Positions 43,419-51,353 of a stretch of 64,000 bases of DNA are shown piece after piece. The notes beneath the pieces were generated by a model, which worked only from the letters and a program-made list of their open reading frames with translations, was not told where the DNA came from and searched no databases. The position numbers and the translations under genes are program-made. The stretch is from Planctomycetia bacterium. GTDB taxonomy: Bacteria > Planctomycetota > Planctomycetia > Pirellulales > Thermoguttaceae. The DNA is taken from positions 62,001 through 126,000 of the forward strand of contig JAUNSJ010000007.1 of NCBI GenBank assembly GCA_030539295.1, in the 5' to 3' direction. The first letter of the stretch is position 1; the number at the start of each line of letters is the position of its first letter.

Positions 43419-46200
43419 ACCCTTTGCGGCGCTTGCCACTTCCGGTCTGTCGGGCCTGTTCCTCCTCGTCCTCTTGGTCTTCCTCGTACTCGTCGTCGTA
43501 TTCGTCCTCCTCGTCTTCCTCAAACTCGTCTTCCTCGTACTCGTCGGGGTCGCGGCTGGAATCTTCCGTTTCGGCTTCATCGTCGTCGCGTAACGCACTT
43601 TCGTCGTACTCGTCATCCAGGTCATTTGTGGGATTCTCGACGAAATCAGGGGCGTCCGCAATATCATTTTCGTGCGACTGAAATTCGCTATTCTGCATAG
43701 GTGACGAAAAATTTTTCACGGGGACGCGATCCGGCTGCTTTCTCTTATTACGGTCAACATCATTTATTTCCAGAAGTGATTCATTCTCCTTTTTAAAGGG
43801 AACAATATCAGCAGAGCGTTCGGTCGGTGTGGCAGCCGGAGCCGAAATATTTGACTGCTGCTCCTGCCATTGTGCGAACGAGATGAGGATATCCCGCGGC
43901 TGGGACGGCTTATGCGGATTGGGGGGCGTAATAATGCCGTCGGCGGTCATGCAGTCAATAATACGGGCGGCGCGGCCATAACCAATATTAAATTTACGTT
44001 GCAGGTACGACGTACTTGCGGACCCCTGCTGACAGACGTCTTCCACGCAAATTGCATAAAGTTTGTCTTTCTGTTGGGTAAGAGCCGCTCGAATATCCCC
44101 CAGCTCATCACTGCTGACGGCAAGATCCTCCTCATTAATTTCGTAGCTCGTCTTCTCCGTACCAATTTCGGCGAGGACCGCTTCGATTTCCTCGTTAGCA
44201 ACAAAGGTACCCTGCCCGCGGACCACCTGACTCGTACCCGGCTGAAGAAAGAGCATATCGCCGTGCCCGAGCAGTTGCTCCGCTCCCTTGCAGTCGAGAA
44301 CGACCATACTGTCCGTCCGCGTTGAAACACCAAAGGCTATTCGTGCTGGCAGGTTTGACTTGATCAGACCGGTAATAACGTCAACCGTTGGCTTTTGCGT
44401 TGCCAGCACGAGATGTATGCCAACGGCACGACTCTTCTGCGCCAGACGCGTAATCAAACTCTCAACCTCTTTTCCGGACGTCATAACAAGGTCGGCCATC
44501 TCATCGACAATGACGACAATGTGTGGCATTTTACGAGGAATGGAATCCCAGTCGGCATCGCTTACCGGTTTCGCGCGACGTTTAAGCGCAGCCGTCGAAA
44601 GTGCATTGTATTCGCTTAACTGACGCACGCCGATACGTGCCAGAACCGCGTACCGCTCTTCCATCTTGTTCACCGCCCAGGCCAGAATGGCTTCCGCCTT
44701 CTTCATGTCGATCACGACCGGGTGCATGAGGTGTGGAATCGCACTGTACGAATTAAGCTCAACCATTTTCGGATCGATGAGAATAAAACGAACCTGGTCT
44801 GGAGTGCGAGTCATGAGCATGGACATAATTATGGCGTTCAGGCACACAGACTTTCCGGTGCCCGTCTGTCCCGCAATAAGTAAGTGAGGCATTTTCGTCA
44901 GGTCGACAATCATGGGTTCGCCCACAACATCGCGGCCCAAAAAAATCGGTAACTGAAGTTTCGACACTTTGTCGTCACCAACCTCCATGAGTTCACGCAG
45001 CCGAACCAACTGGCGATGCGCGTTCGGTATTTCAATACCAATTGTATTCTTGCCCGGCAGCGGGGCAACCACACGCACTCGGGTCGCTTTCATGATAATC
45101 GCCAGATCGTCTTCCAGATTGCGGATCTGACTGATACGCGTTCCCGGCGCAAGGGCAACTTCAAACAACGTCAGGACCGGACCGGTCTGCGTACCCAAAA
45201 CTTTTATGGAAAGATTAAAATAATCAAAGGCTTTCTCCAGCAGACGACTGCGTCGGACCAGGTCATCTTCCGGATGCTCTTCACGCACTTCCGCCGGCAT
45301 AAGCAGTTCCATATCAGGCAGATCGTAACTGCTCAACACTTGCTCGTCGTTATCGAGGTCGTCATCGCGTGAGTCCGAGAAATCGGCGTCTTCCTGGAAA
45401 TCCGGGTCGCCGTCTTCATCGCTCGCGTCTTCGTCCTTGTGGTCCGCACCTTGACGCTCAGCGCCGTTTTCTGTCGCGGCACGCTTGTCTTGCCGATCGC
45501 GTCCGGGCAGCGGCCCCCGAAACGCCCGCGCCGCGTCCAGTCGCGTCACTTGCCGCTTCTGATGTGAGGCAGGACCGAATTCCTTAAATTCGTCGTCAGT
45601 CGTTGCCTCCTCTCCCGTAGTCTCAGGCTCTCGATTCCGTCTGCGAAACGACGTGGCTACAATTTCCGAAATCACACCAATTCCGGTCATCCAGAGCGAA
45701 AGTCGCAATAAAAAGGAATCGAATGCGAGAATAATTCCGGCTGCGACAAGGCTGACAAGAAAAATGAATTGTCCCAGCGGCGCGAGCCAGCCGGAAAACA
45801 GATACTGCAGCATGGCACCCAAGCGCCCGCCTGGCCCGGCCAGTATACCGGGCGACGATTCCGGCGTCAGGAGCGGAAGTGCCCCGCACACACCACATAA
45901 AATCAGAAAAAAACCCACCGTCTTGAGCCCTGGCTGCTGCACTCCGTCCCGGGTCCAAAAGAAAATAAAGGACACCATTGCGAATAAAGGGACCAGCCAG
46001 GCAGCCCAACCAAAAAAATTGAAACACAACGAAGCCAGTGCCGCACCGGTCGCACCCAAACGATTCTGCGGAACACTCGCCGCCGGAAAGAGTCCGTTCC
46101 CGGAACTGTCCGACGGCGACCAGGATGCCAGACTTACCGTCAGGAACAGAAGTCCCGCAAATAACAGCAGGCCGAAGAGCAGTTTTCCGGTGTATTTCAT
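43372..46200 (-). CDS. ftsK: DNA translocase FtsK/SpoIIIE
   Basis: Four N-terminal membrane helices (about 5-165) anchor the protein at the division septum. A charged linker (about 190-300) precedes the motor with Walker A GQTGTGKS (about 444-451), Walker B (HIVVIVDEMADLV) and the RAPARIAFGVS-type segment. The DNA-binding gamma-like winged helix follows (KFNIGYGRAARIIDCMTADGII). Unusual is the C-terminal ~120-residue extension, dense in Asp and Glu (DEYEEDEFEEDEEDEYDDE) and ending GFTDEDWDNYLKSWDE. Its last 47 bases overlap the 3' end of the GT39-like gene tail to tail. ATG at 46200. Confidence 0.94.
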   Translation of the reverse strand: MKYTGKLLFGLLLFAGLLFLTVSLASWSPSDSSGNGLFPAASVPQNRLGATGAALASLCFNFFGWAAWLVPLFAMVSFIFFWTRDGVQQPGLKTVGFFLILCGVCGALPLLTPESSPGILAGPGGRLGAMLQYLFSGWLAPLGQFIFLVSLVAAGIILAFDSFLLRLSLWMTGIGVISEIVATSFRRRNREPETTGEEATTDDEFKEFGPASHQKRQVTRLDAARAFRGPLPGRDRQDKRAATENGAERQGADHKDEDASDEDGDPDFQEDADFSDSRDDDLDNDEQVLSSYDLPDMELLMPAEVREEHPEDDLVRRSRLLEKAFDYFNLSIKVLGTQTGPVLTLFEVALAPGTRISQIRNLEDDLAIIMKATRVRVVAPLPGKNTIGIEIPNAHRQLVRLRELMEVGDDKVSKLQLPIFLGRDVVGEPMIVDLTKMPHLLIAGQTGTGKSVCLNAIIMSMLMTRTPDQVRFILIDPKMVELNSYSAIPHLMHPVVIDMKKAEAILAWAVNKMEERYAVLARIGVRQLSEYNALSTAALKRRAKPVSDADWDSIPRKMPHIVVIVDEMADLVMTSGKEVESLITRLAQKSRAVGIHLVLATQKPTVDVITGLIKSNLPARIAFGVSTRTDSMVVLDCKGAEQLLGHGDMLFLQPGTSQVVRGQGTFVANEEIEAVLAEIGTEKTSYEINEEDLAVSSDELGDIRAALTQQKDKLYAICVEDVCQQGSASTSYLQRKFNIGYGRAARIIDCMTADGIITPPNPHKPSQPRDILISFAQWQEQQSNISAPAATPTERSADIVPFKKENESLLEINDVDRNKRKQPDRVPVKNFSSPMQNSEFQSHENDIADAPDFVENPTNDLDDEYDESALRDDDEAETEDSSRDPDEYEEDEFEEDEEDEYDDEYEEDQEDEEEQARQTGSGKRRKGFTDEDWDNYLKSWDE

Positions 46201-46206
46201 TAAGGC

Positions 46207-47007
46207 TTATTCCAAAGCGGCAGCGATAACTGCCTTGTCAAAGTAGTTTATTGACATTCCGGCATCGACAATAATCTTTTGCGCATTAAGACCGCTCGAC
46301 CGGGGCGAAAGCAGAAAGACAGCCGCCGACGCCGCCTCCTCCGTCGAAACCGCTCGCCCTCGCGGAATAATCTTTTCCGCATAAAGATAGGAGTCCAGAT
46401 AACCAGGTATCCCCGCCGACGCCGACGTCTTGAGCAAACTGGGAGCTACGGCATTAAAGCGTATCTCGGAAAACGCGGAAAACGACTTCGCCAAAAAAGC
46501 AAGCGAGGAATCCAGCGCCGCCTTGATCGGAGCCATATAGCCGTAATTCTCACTGGCCATACGCGTCGTCGAAATGGACACAGTCACCACCGAGGCATTC
46601 TTCACCATTAAGTCGGCAAAATATTTCGCTATCTCTGTCAGGGAAAAACAGGAAATATCAAGAGCCTGTAGAAACGCTTTCTTCGGCGTTTCGTGAAATG
46701 GCTTCATACCGCCAGAATAGTCGGCCCAGGCTATCGAATGCAGGAGTCCGTCGAACGAACTGAACTCACGTCCCACCTCGACTCGCAACGCCGCAATCTC
46801 TTCTTCCCGCTCAACATCGCAAATAAAAATTCGCGACGTGGGAAACAGGCCGGACACCTTCTGACGCGTCTGTTCATCCCGAACGACAAAGACGCACTCC
46901 GCCTGCTCGCCTGTCAGCATTTTCGCTACGGCATAGGCCACGCTCTTCTTGTTCGCCACGCCAAAAATCAAAAAACGACGCCCTTCCAGTTGCATAAAAT
47001 CCGACAT
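46207..47007 (-). CDS. fabI: Enoyl-[acyl-carrier-protein] reductase (NADH), FabI type
   Basis: FabI reduces the trans-2 double bond in fatty acid elongation. The atypical SDR nucleotide motif is FGVANKKSVAYAVAK, the family's SIAWA appears as LLHSIAWADYSGG, and the catalytic YX6K is YGYMAPIK, followed by AALDSS. Length (266) is standard. The start ATG at 47007 has a distant AAAGGA. It lies 6 bases before the ftsK start on the same strand, so the two probably share a transcript. Confidence 0.92.
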   Translation of the reverse strand: MSDFMQLEGRRFLIFGVANKKSVAYAVAKMLTGEQAECVFVVRDEQTRQKVSGLFPTSRIFICDVEREEEIAALRVEVGREFSSFDGLLHSIAWADYSGGMKPFHETPKKAFLQALDISCFSLTEIAKYFADLMVKNASVVTVSISTTRMASENYGYMAPIKAALDSSLAFLAKSFSAFSEIRFNAVAPSLLKTSASAGIPGYLDSYLYAEKIIPRGRAVSTEEAASAAVFLLSPRSSGLNAQKIIVDAGMSINYFDKAVIAAALE

Positions 47008-47097
47008 GACGTATTCTCGTTTTCCTTTAAACTATTTGTATTCGCACCGGTCGTGAAACACGCAATTTACAGTATATACCACGTTCCCAACATCGTC

Positions 47098-47898
47098 TTA
47101 TTCGACAAACCTTACAACCGGCTCCGGACGATTGGGTGCGCTCGTGTAAATTTCGTCGTCCGGATATCCGATCATCAGCGCGGCGGCAATCTGGTCCTTT
47201 TCCGCAATGCCCAGCCGCTGTCGCAGTTCGGAGTTCGTTGCCAGGAAATTCATGAGCAGTCCAGCCCAGCACGTACCCAGTCCGAGCAGAGGCGCGGCCA
47301 AATCCAACGTCTCCGCCGCTATGGCTCCGTCCTGCGCGTACCAGTGTGACTCCGGACCCGCCGTCGCAATCGCGACACAGGGAGCACCTCGATTCACCCA
47401 GTCGTAACCGGCATCCCAGGCGGCCACCATGCCGGCAAACCGGTCGTCGCCCCGCACTCCTTCGATCGCCATCTGCGATAGTTCACGCACCGACCCCGGA
47501 TTATTGACCACAACCCAGGTCAGCGGATGAAGATTCTTCGCCGTCGGGGCATACTGCAAAAAGGCTAACAGTTCCTTAAGTTCATCGGTCGCTATGGCCT
47601 CCTGCTTGTAATTTCGTACCGACCTGCGGTATTTGACAAGTTCGGCAAATTGCGACGGTGTGGGAAGATGCTCCGTATCGACTGAAGTTATCGACGTTGC
47701 GGAAATACTGTCGACTGCTATCGCACCGCTCGGGCACAGACAGACACAATGCCCGCAACCGATACACCGTTCGTCGGCGTCGTCAGCGAGCACCGGGGCA
47801 CCGGCTCCGTCATAGCTGTAAACCCGCGCGGAACAGCCAATAAGGCAACGGCCACAGGAAGTACACAAATTGCGATCAATAAGAATGCGTTTACTCAT
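47098..47898 (-). CDS. Ferredoxin-domain nitroreductase fusion
   Basis: The N-terminal ~60 residues carry two 4Fe-4S cluster motifs, CTSCGRCLIGC and CIGCGHCVCLC, with CxxCxxC and further Cys spacing of the bacterial ferredoxin type. The rest is a nitroreductase fold (FMN-binding): VKYRRSVRNYKQEAI, APTAKNLHPLTWVVV, DLAAPLLGLGTCWAGL. Such proteins can pass electrons from the Fe-S centres to an FMN-bound substrate. I use the ATG at 47898 (AAAAGGAG ahead); it overlaps the stop of the DUF374 gene in ATGA (47895-47898), indicating coupling. A longer frame to 47997 is not supported. Confidence 0.88.
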   Translation of the reverse strand: MSKRILIDRNLCTSCGRCLIGCSARVYSYDGAGAPVLADDADERCIGCGHCVCLCPSGAIAVDSISATSITSVDTEHLPTPSQFAELVKYRRSVRNYKQEAIATDELKELLAFLQYAPTAKNLHPLTWVVVNNPGSVRELSQMAIEGVRGDDRFAGMVAAWDAGYDWVNRGAPCVAIATAGPESHWYAQDGAIAAETLDLAAPLLGLGTCWAGLLMNFLATNSELRQRLGIAEKDQIAAALMIGYPDDEIYTSAPNRPEPVVRFVE

Positions 47899-48641
47899 GT
47901 CGGACTCCTTTTCGGTTTGGCAAAATAGAGTAGTGAATGGCGGGGACCAGGGCAGACACTGGACTCGTTCTCGTAGTGCCCGCCCCGACTGGCCCAATCC
48001 TCCGCGTCGTCCGTAAGACGATTGGTCAACAGTTCAATTTTTTCACGATAATGTTCTATTCCATCGCGGTCCAAATTGTCAGGGACCGCAATGTCGCCCG
48101 AAGCAATAAGTCGGGCACGCGAACCAGGCCGCGGTATGGCAAACCCGTCCCAGGTGGGCAATCGCCAGGGACGATCATACCCGATTCCAATGGTAACAAT
48201 GGGCATCTGAAGCCGTGAGGCCAGCCAGACACATCCGGGGGCAAGGCGCCGCCGAGGGCCACGCGGACCGTCCGGTGTTATAGTCAAATGAAGTGAGGCC
48301 GCCTTCTCCAACATTTGACGCAGGGCCGCCGTTCCACCACGGTTCGTGGAGCCTCGCACCGTATCGAACCCCGTACGGTGCGCAAGCTGCTCCAGAACAT
48401 CGGCGTCCCGGTGCCGCGACAAGAGCATGGCCAAATTACAATGGCGACGAAGATAAACAAAAATTTGCATATACTCGTGCCAGAAAATATACAGGCGACG
48501 CTTGCCGTCATTGGCATAGGCCGGGTCGATGTTCGGGTCGTAGTAAGCAACCTTGTAATCGAGCGAGGCCATCCAGGGCCGGATCGTCCAGGCAACCGCC
48601 ACTCCGGCAAGGAGAATCGCTCGTTCTTTCGCACTTCTCAT
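47895..48641 (-). CDS. DUF374 lysophospholipid acyltransferase-like protein
   Basis: The acyltransferase landmarks of the LPLAT/DUF374 group are visible: FWHEYM, GFDTVRGSTNRGGTAALR and TPDGPRGPRR, then APGCVWLASRLQMPIV. Such proteins are thought to modify lipid A or other membrane lipids. The start at 48641 is an ATG; a TTG at 48656 gives five more residues. The upstream hsp70 stop at 48662 is just ahead, so the genes are probably co-transcribed. Location: inner membrane associated. Confidence 0.82.
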   Translation of the reverse strand: MRSAKERAILLAGVAVAWTIRPWMASLDYKVAYYDPNIDPAYANDGKRRLYIFWHEYMQIFVYLRRHCNLAMLLSRHRDADVLEQLAHRTGFDTVRGSTNRGGTAALRQMLEKAASLHLTITPDGPRGPRRRLAPGCVWLASRLQMPIVTIGIGYDRPWRLPTWDGFAIPRPGSRARLIASGDIAVPDNLDRDGIEHYREKIELLTNRLTDDAEDWASRGGHYENESSVCPGPRHSLLYFAKPKRSPT

Positions 48642-48661
48642 ACGTTCCGCCTGCAACCGAC

Positions 48662-50239
48662 TTATTCTATCGCGTACGCATTGGCCAATTGCGTGAACCG
48701 GTCGATATCGCCGTCGGACAGAACGCCGCTGCGCTCTATTTCGATCGTCGCTTCCTTGTTCGTCATTTTTTCCCGCGCTGATACGGATATGCGGCCCGAC
48801 TTGTCGAAGGAATAGGTCACTTCAACCGGCGTCCCCTTCGGAAGGTTCGGCGGAAGATTCGTTATGCGGCACTTACCCAACAGGGAACAAGCCATTGGGT
48901 CCGGCGCGTCTCCTTCGAGAACCTGGACACTAATACGCTGCTGATTCTCTATATTGGTCTGGAACATCTTCGAAAGCGAGAACGGCAGCGTCGTGTTACG
49001 CGGGATCATAATGTGGTTGATCGGTTTGCCCTGGGTCGGGTCGTTGGCAACGATACCAAGTCCGTGCGAGTTCACGTCTTCTTCTTTAACATGTTCCAGG
49101 AGCTTTCGCACGCGTTCGCCAAGTTTGCTCTCCTGATTGAACTTCGCTTCCAGAATTGCCGCGTGAATCGCCGCGCCTCGAGCCACGGCGGTCAGCGGGT
49201 CAAGATTGGGGTCCGTATACGGCTTCTGCCCCGTAACCCGCTCCAGCATTTTCGGGACTTGCGGCATGAGTGTGGAACCACCAATCATGACAACCGCGTC
49301 CAAATCGGAAAACTTCAAACCGGCCTGGTCCACAACGAATTCCGTCGTATCACTCGTTCTTTGGAGCAGGTCATAGGTCATGTCTTCAAACTGCTCTCGC
49401 GTTATGGGAACCGAGAGCCCTTTGCCCTCAACACGGCACGGTATGACAACGTTTTCTCGCGTCGAAAGAGCAATCTTCGCCATGTCGCAGTCGTTGCGCA
49501 GAATTTGAATCGCTTTCGCATTCGTTCGCGGGTCCAGCCCGTGCTTCTCTTTGAATCTCTCGGAAACGTAGTCGGCCAGTCGATCGTTCCAGTCTACCCC
49601 GCCCAACTTGACGTCACCATCGGTCGAAAGAACATGAAAATGATTGGCCGTGTACTCAACGACCGTCGAGTCAAAGGTACCGCCCCCGAGGTCAAAGATG
49701 AGTACCCGACGCGGTTTGGCCGCGGCACCACGACTTCCAAGCTCTCCCCGGTGCCAGGCATAAGTCAAAACGGCCGCCGTCGGCTCATTTATGATACTTA
49801 TCACGTTTAGCCCGGCTATCCGACCCGAATCCTGCGTCGCTTTACGACGCGTGTCATTAAAATAATACGGCACCGTTATGACCGCGTTACTTATGATACC
49901 TATCCGGTGCTCCGCGTCCTGCTTGAGCTTCTTGAGAATAAGGGACGAAATGAATTCCGGCGTAATCTCGTGCCCGTCAAAGGTTCGCTTGTAGTTCGTG
50001 ACTCCCATCTGCCTCTTAATTCGCTCGATTACGTTTTCCGGATTCTCCATGGCAGCCCGGGAACGACTGGGACCTACAATAACACGTTTGCTCTCGGCAA
50101 GCAGAATCAAACTGGCAGTTTCGACATCGTCGTCTTCGTTTGGAATTGGAGTCGGCTCCCCTTCTTCGTTGACCATAGCCAAGGTGGAGAACGTTGTACC
50201 CAAGTCGATTCCAACTGTATTGCCCTTCAAAAATTCCAT
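48662..50239 (-). CDS. Hsp70-family chaperone, short form without lid
   Basis: The ATPase domain is complete in motif: VGIDLGTTFSTLAMVNEEG, INEPTAAVLTYAW, FDLGGGTFDSTVVEY and VVMIGGSTLMPQVPKML. The substrate-binding beta domain follows (VNSHGLGIVAND, NTTLPFSLSKMFQT, VLEGDAPDPMACSLLGKCRITNLPPNLPKG). The protein ends soon after, at 525 residues versus about 640 for DnaK, so the C-terminal helical lid is missing. Lidless Hsp70s are common in planctomycetes. No dnaJ or grpE is adjacent. ATG at 50239. Confidence 0.9.
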   Translation of the reverse strand: MEFLKGNTVGIDLGTTFSTLAMVNEEGEPTPIPNEDDDVETASLILLAESKRVIVGPSRSRAAMENPENVIERIKRQMGVTNYKRTFDGHEITPEFISSLILKKLKQDAEHRIGIISNAVITVPYYFNDTRRKATQDSGRIAGLNVISIINEPTAAVLTYAWHRGELGSRGAAAKPRRVLIFDLGGGTFDSTVVEYTANHFHVLSTDGDVKLGGVDWNDRLADYVSERFKEKHGLDPRTNAKAIQILRNDCDMAKIALSTRENVVIPCRVEGKGLSVPITREQFEDMTYDLLQRTSDTTEFVVDQAGLKFSDLDAVVMIGGSTLMPQVPKMLERVTGQKPYTDPNLDPLTAVARGAAIHAAILEAKFNQESKLGERVRKLLEHVKEEDVNSHGLGIVANDPTQGKPINHIMIPRNTTLPFSLSKMFQTNIENQQRISVQVLEGDAPDPMACSLLGKCRITNLPPNLPKGTPVEVTYSFDKSGRISVSAREKMTNKEATIEIERSGVLSDGDIDRFTQLANAYAIE

Positions 50240-50513
50240 ATCATCCCCGTTTCATAAGTGTTTCTGTTTGGCGTTAATTCTCAAGTCCGTCGGCACTGGC
50301 TCCCTGGGGGGCCTGGACCGCACTACTGGCATATCCTTATTTTTACCGCGCCTTAGGCGAAAAATCAAGCCCCAGCGTGTGAATTTGGTGGTCTTTTCCC
50401 GCCTTTTCGATAAAAAATTTCATTTTTCCCACCGCAACGTCTCATTCCTCCACCCATTCCCGTTAAGGGCGGTTCAGAAATCCGTCACGCACACCGCGAC
50501 TTTTCCACGCTCG

Positions 50514-51338
50514 CTACCGTAAAAAGGTATTCAGCTTACCACTGACAAAGCCATCGCGATCAATTTCTATTTCTCTAAAGCCAAGCTGCTTAAGCGATTC
50601 GAGTATCTTTTCATTTTGCTCAAGCTCCAAGAGTTCATTCACACGATGCGCAGCGACTTCTATTCTTGCCCGATCGGGCGTCAAGACGCGAAAACGGACA
50701 ACGTCGAACCCGTATTCATGCAGTTTTGCTTCCGCAACGTCAATCTGCTCAAGTCGTTCTGGCGTTATCGCCAGGTCATAGGCAATGCGGCTGGCCAGAC
50801 AGGGCGAGGAGGGTTTCTCCGCAACGGATAAATGCCATTGGCGAGCCAGATGCCGAATGTCGTCTTTTCCCAACCCCAACTCTGCAAACGGACTGCGAAC
50901 ACCAAGTTCCTCTTTCGCCTTAGTACCCGGTCGCCAATCCTTCTGGTCATCCGCATTCGAGCCGTCCACCAGGACCGAGGTCCCGGTCAACTTCGCCTCA
51001 TACTGCCCTAGCCAGTCAAGGATGCAGGACAACTTCCGCTTCTTACAGTAATAGCAGCGCCAGCGGTCGTTTCGCAGCAGGTCGGCGAGTTCCTCTTCTC
51101 CTGCCCGGAGCGTCACAAAGGAGACCCCTGTCTCCGCTGCGATTCGTGCCGCTTCCGCCTCTTCGCCTCGCGGGGCAAGCATCCCGCCCGTATAGACCGC
51201 CGTCACCGGTCGACTCCCGTCCGGACTGCTCCGTCGCGCCGCGGCCAGTAAGGTACTGCTGTCCAGGCCGCCAGAAAAGGCAACGTAAACTCGCGCGTAA
51301 TCGCGAAACCAGTCGGTCAGACGATCTCTCTGTTCCAT
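50514..51338 (-). CDS. larE: ATP-dependent sacrificial sulfur transferase LarE
   Basis: LarE supplies sulfur to the nickel-pincer nucleotide, the cofactor of lactate racemase and related enzymes. The PP-loop motif VAFSGGLDSSTLLAAA marks the ATP site. The conserved Cys segment SSPCLASRIAYD is present, and RCYYCKK carries two further cysteines, the arrangement of the three-Cys type thought to hold an Fe-S cluster and to use external sulfur. LarA, LarB and LarC are not in the window. ATG at 51338. Confidence 0.9.
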   Translation of the reverse strand: MEQRDRLTDWFRDYARVYVAFSGGLDSSTLLAAARRSSPDGSRPVTAVYTGGMLAPRGEEAEAARIAAETGVSFVTLRAGEEELADLLRNDRWRCYYCKKRKLSCILDWLGQYEAKLTGTSVLVDGSNADDQKDWRPGTKAKEELGVRSPFAELGLGKDDIRHLARQWHLSVAEKPSSPCLASRIAYDLAITPERLEQIDVAEAKLHEYGFDVVRFRVLTPDRARIEVAAHRVNELLELEQNEKILESLKQLGFREIEIDRDGFVSGKLNTFLR

Positions 51339-51353
51339 AAAAGAACCCGGCGC

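Noticed and set aside
43397-43681. Plus-strand Ser-rich frame
   Set aside because: It is the antisense of the Asp/Glu codon repeats of ftsK.
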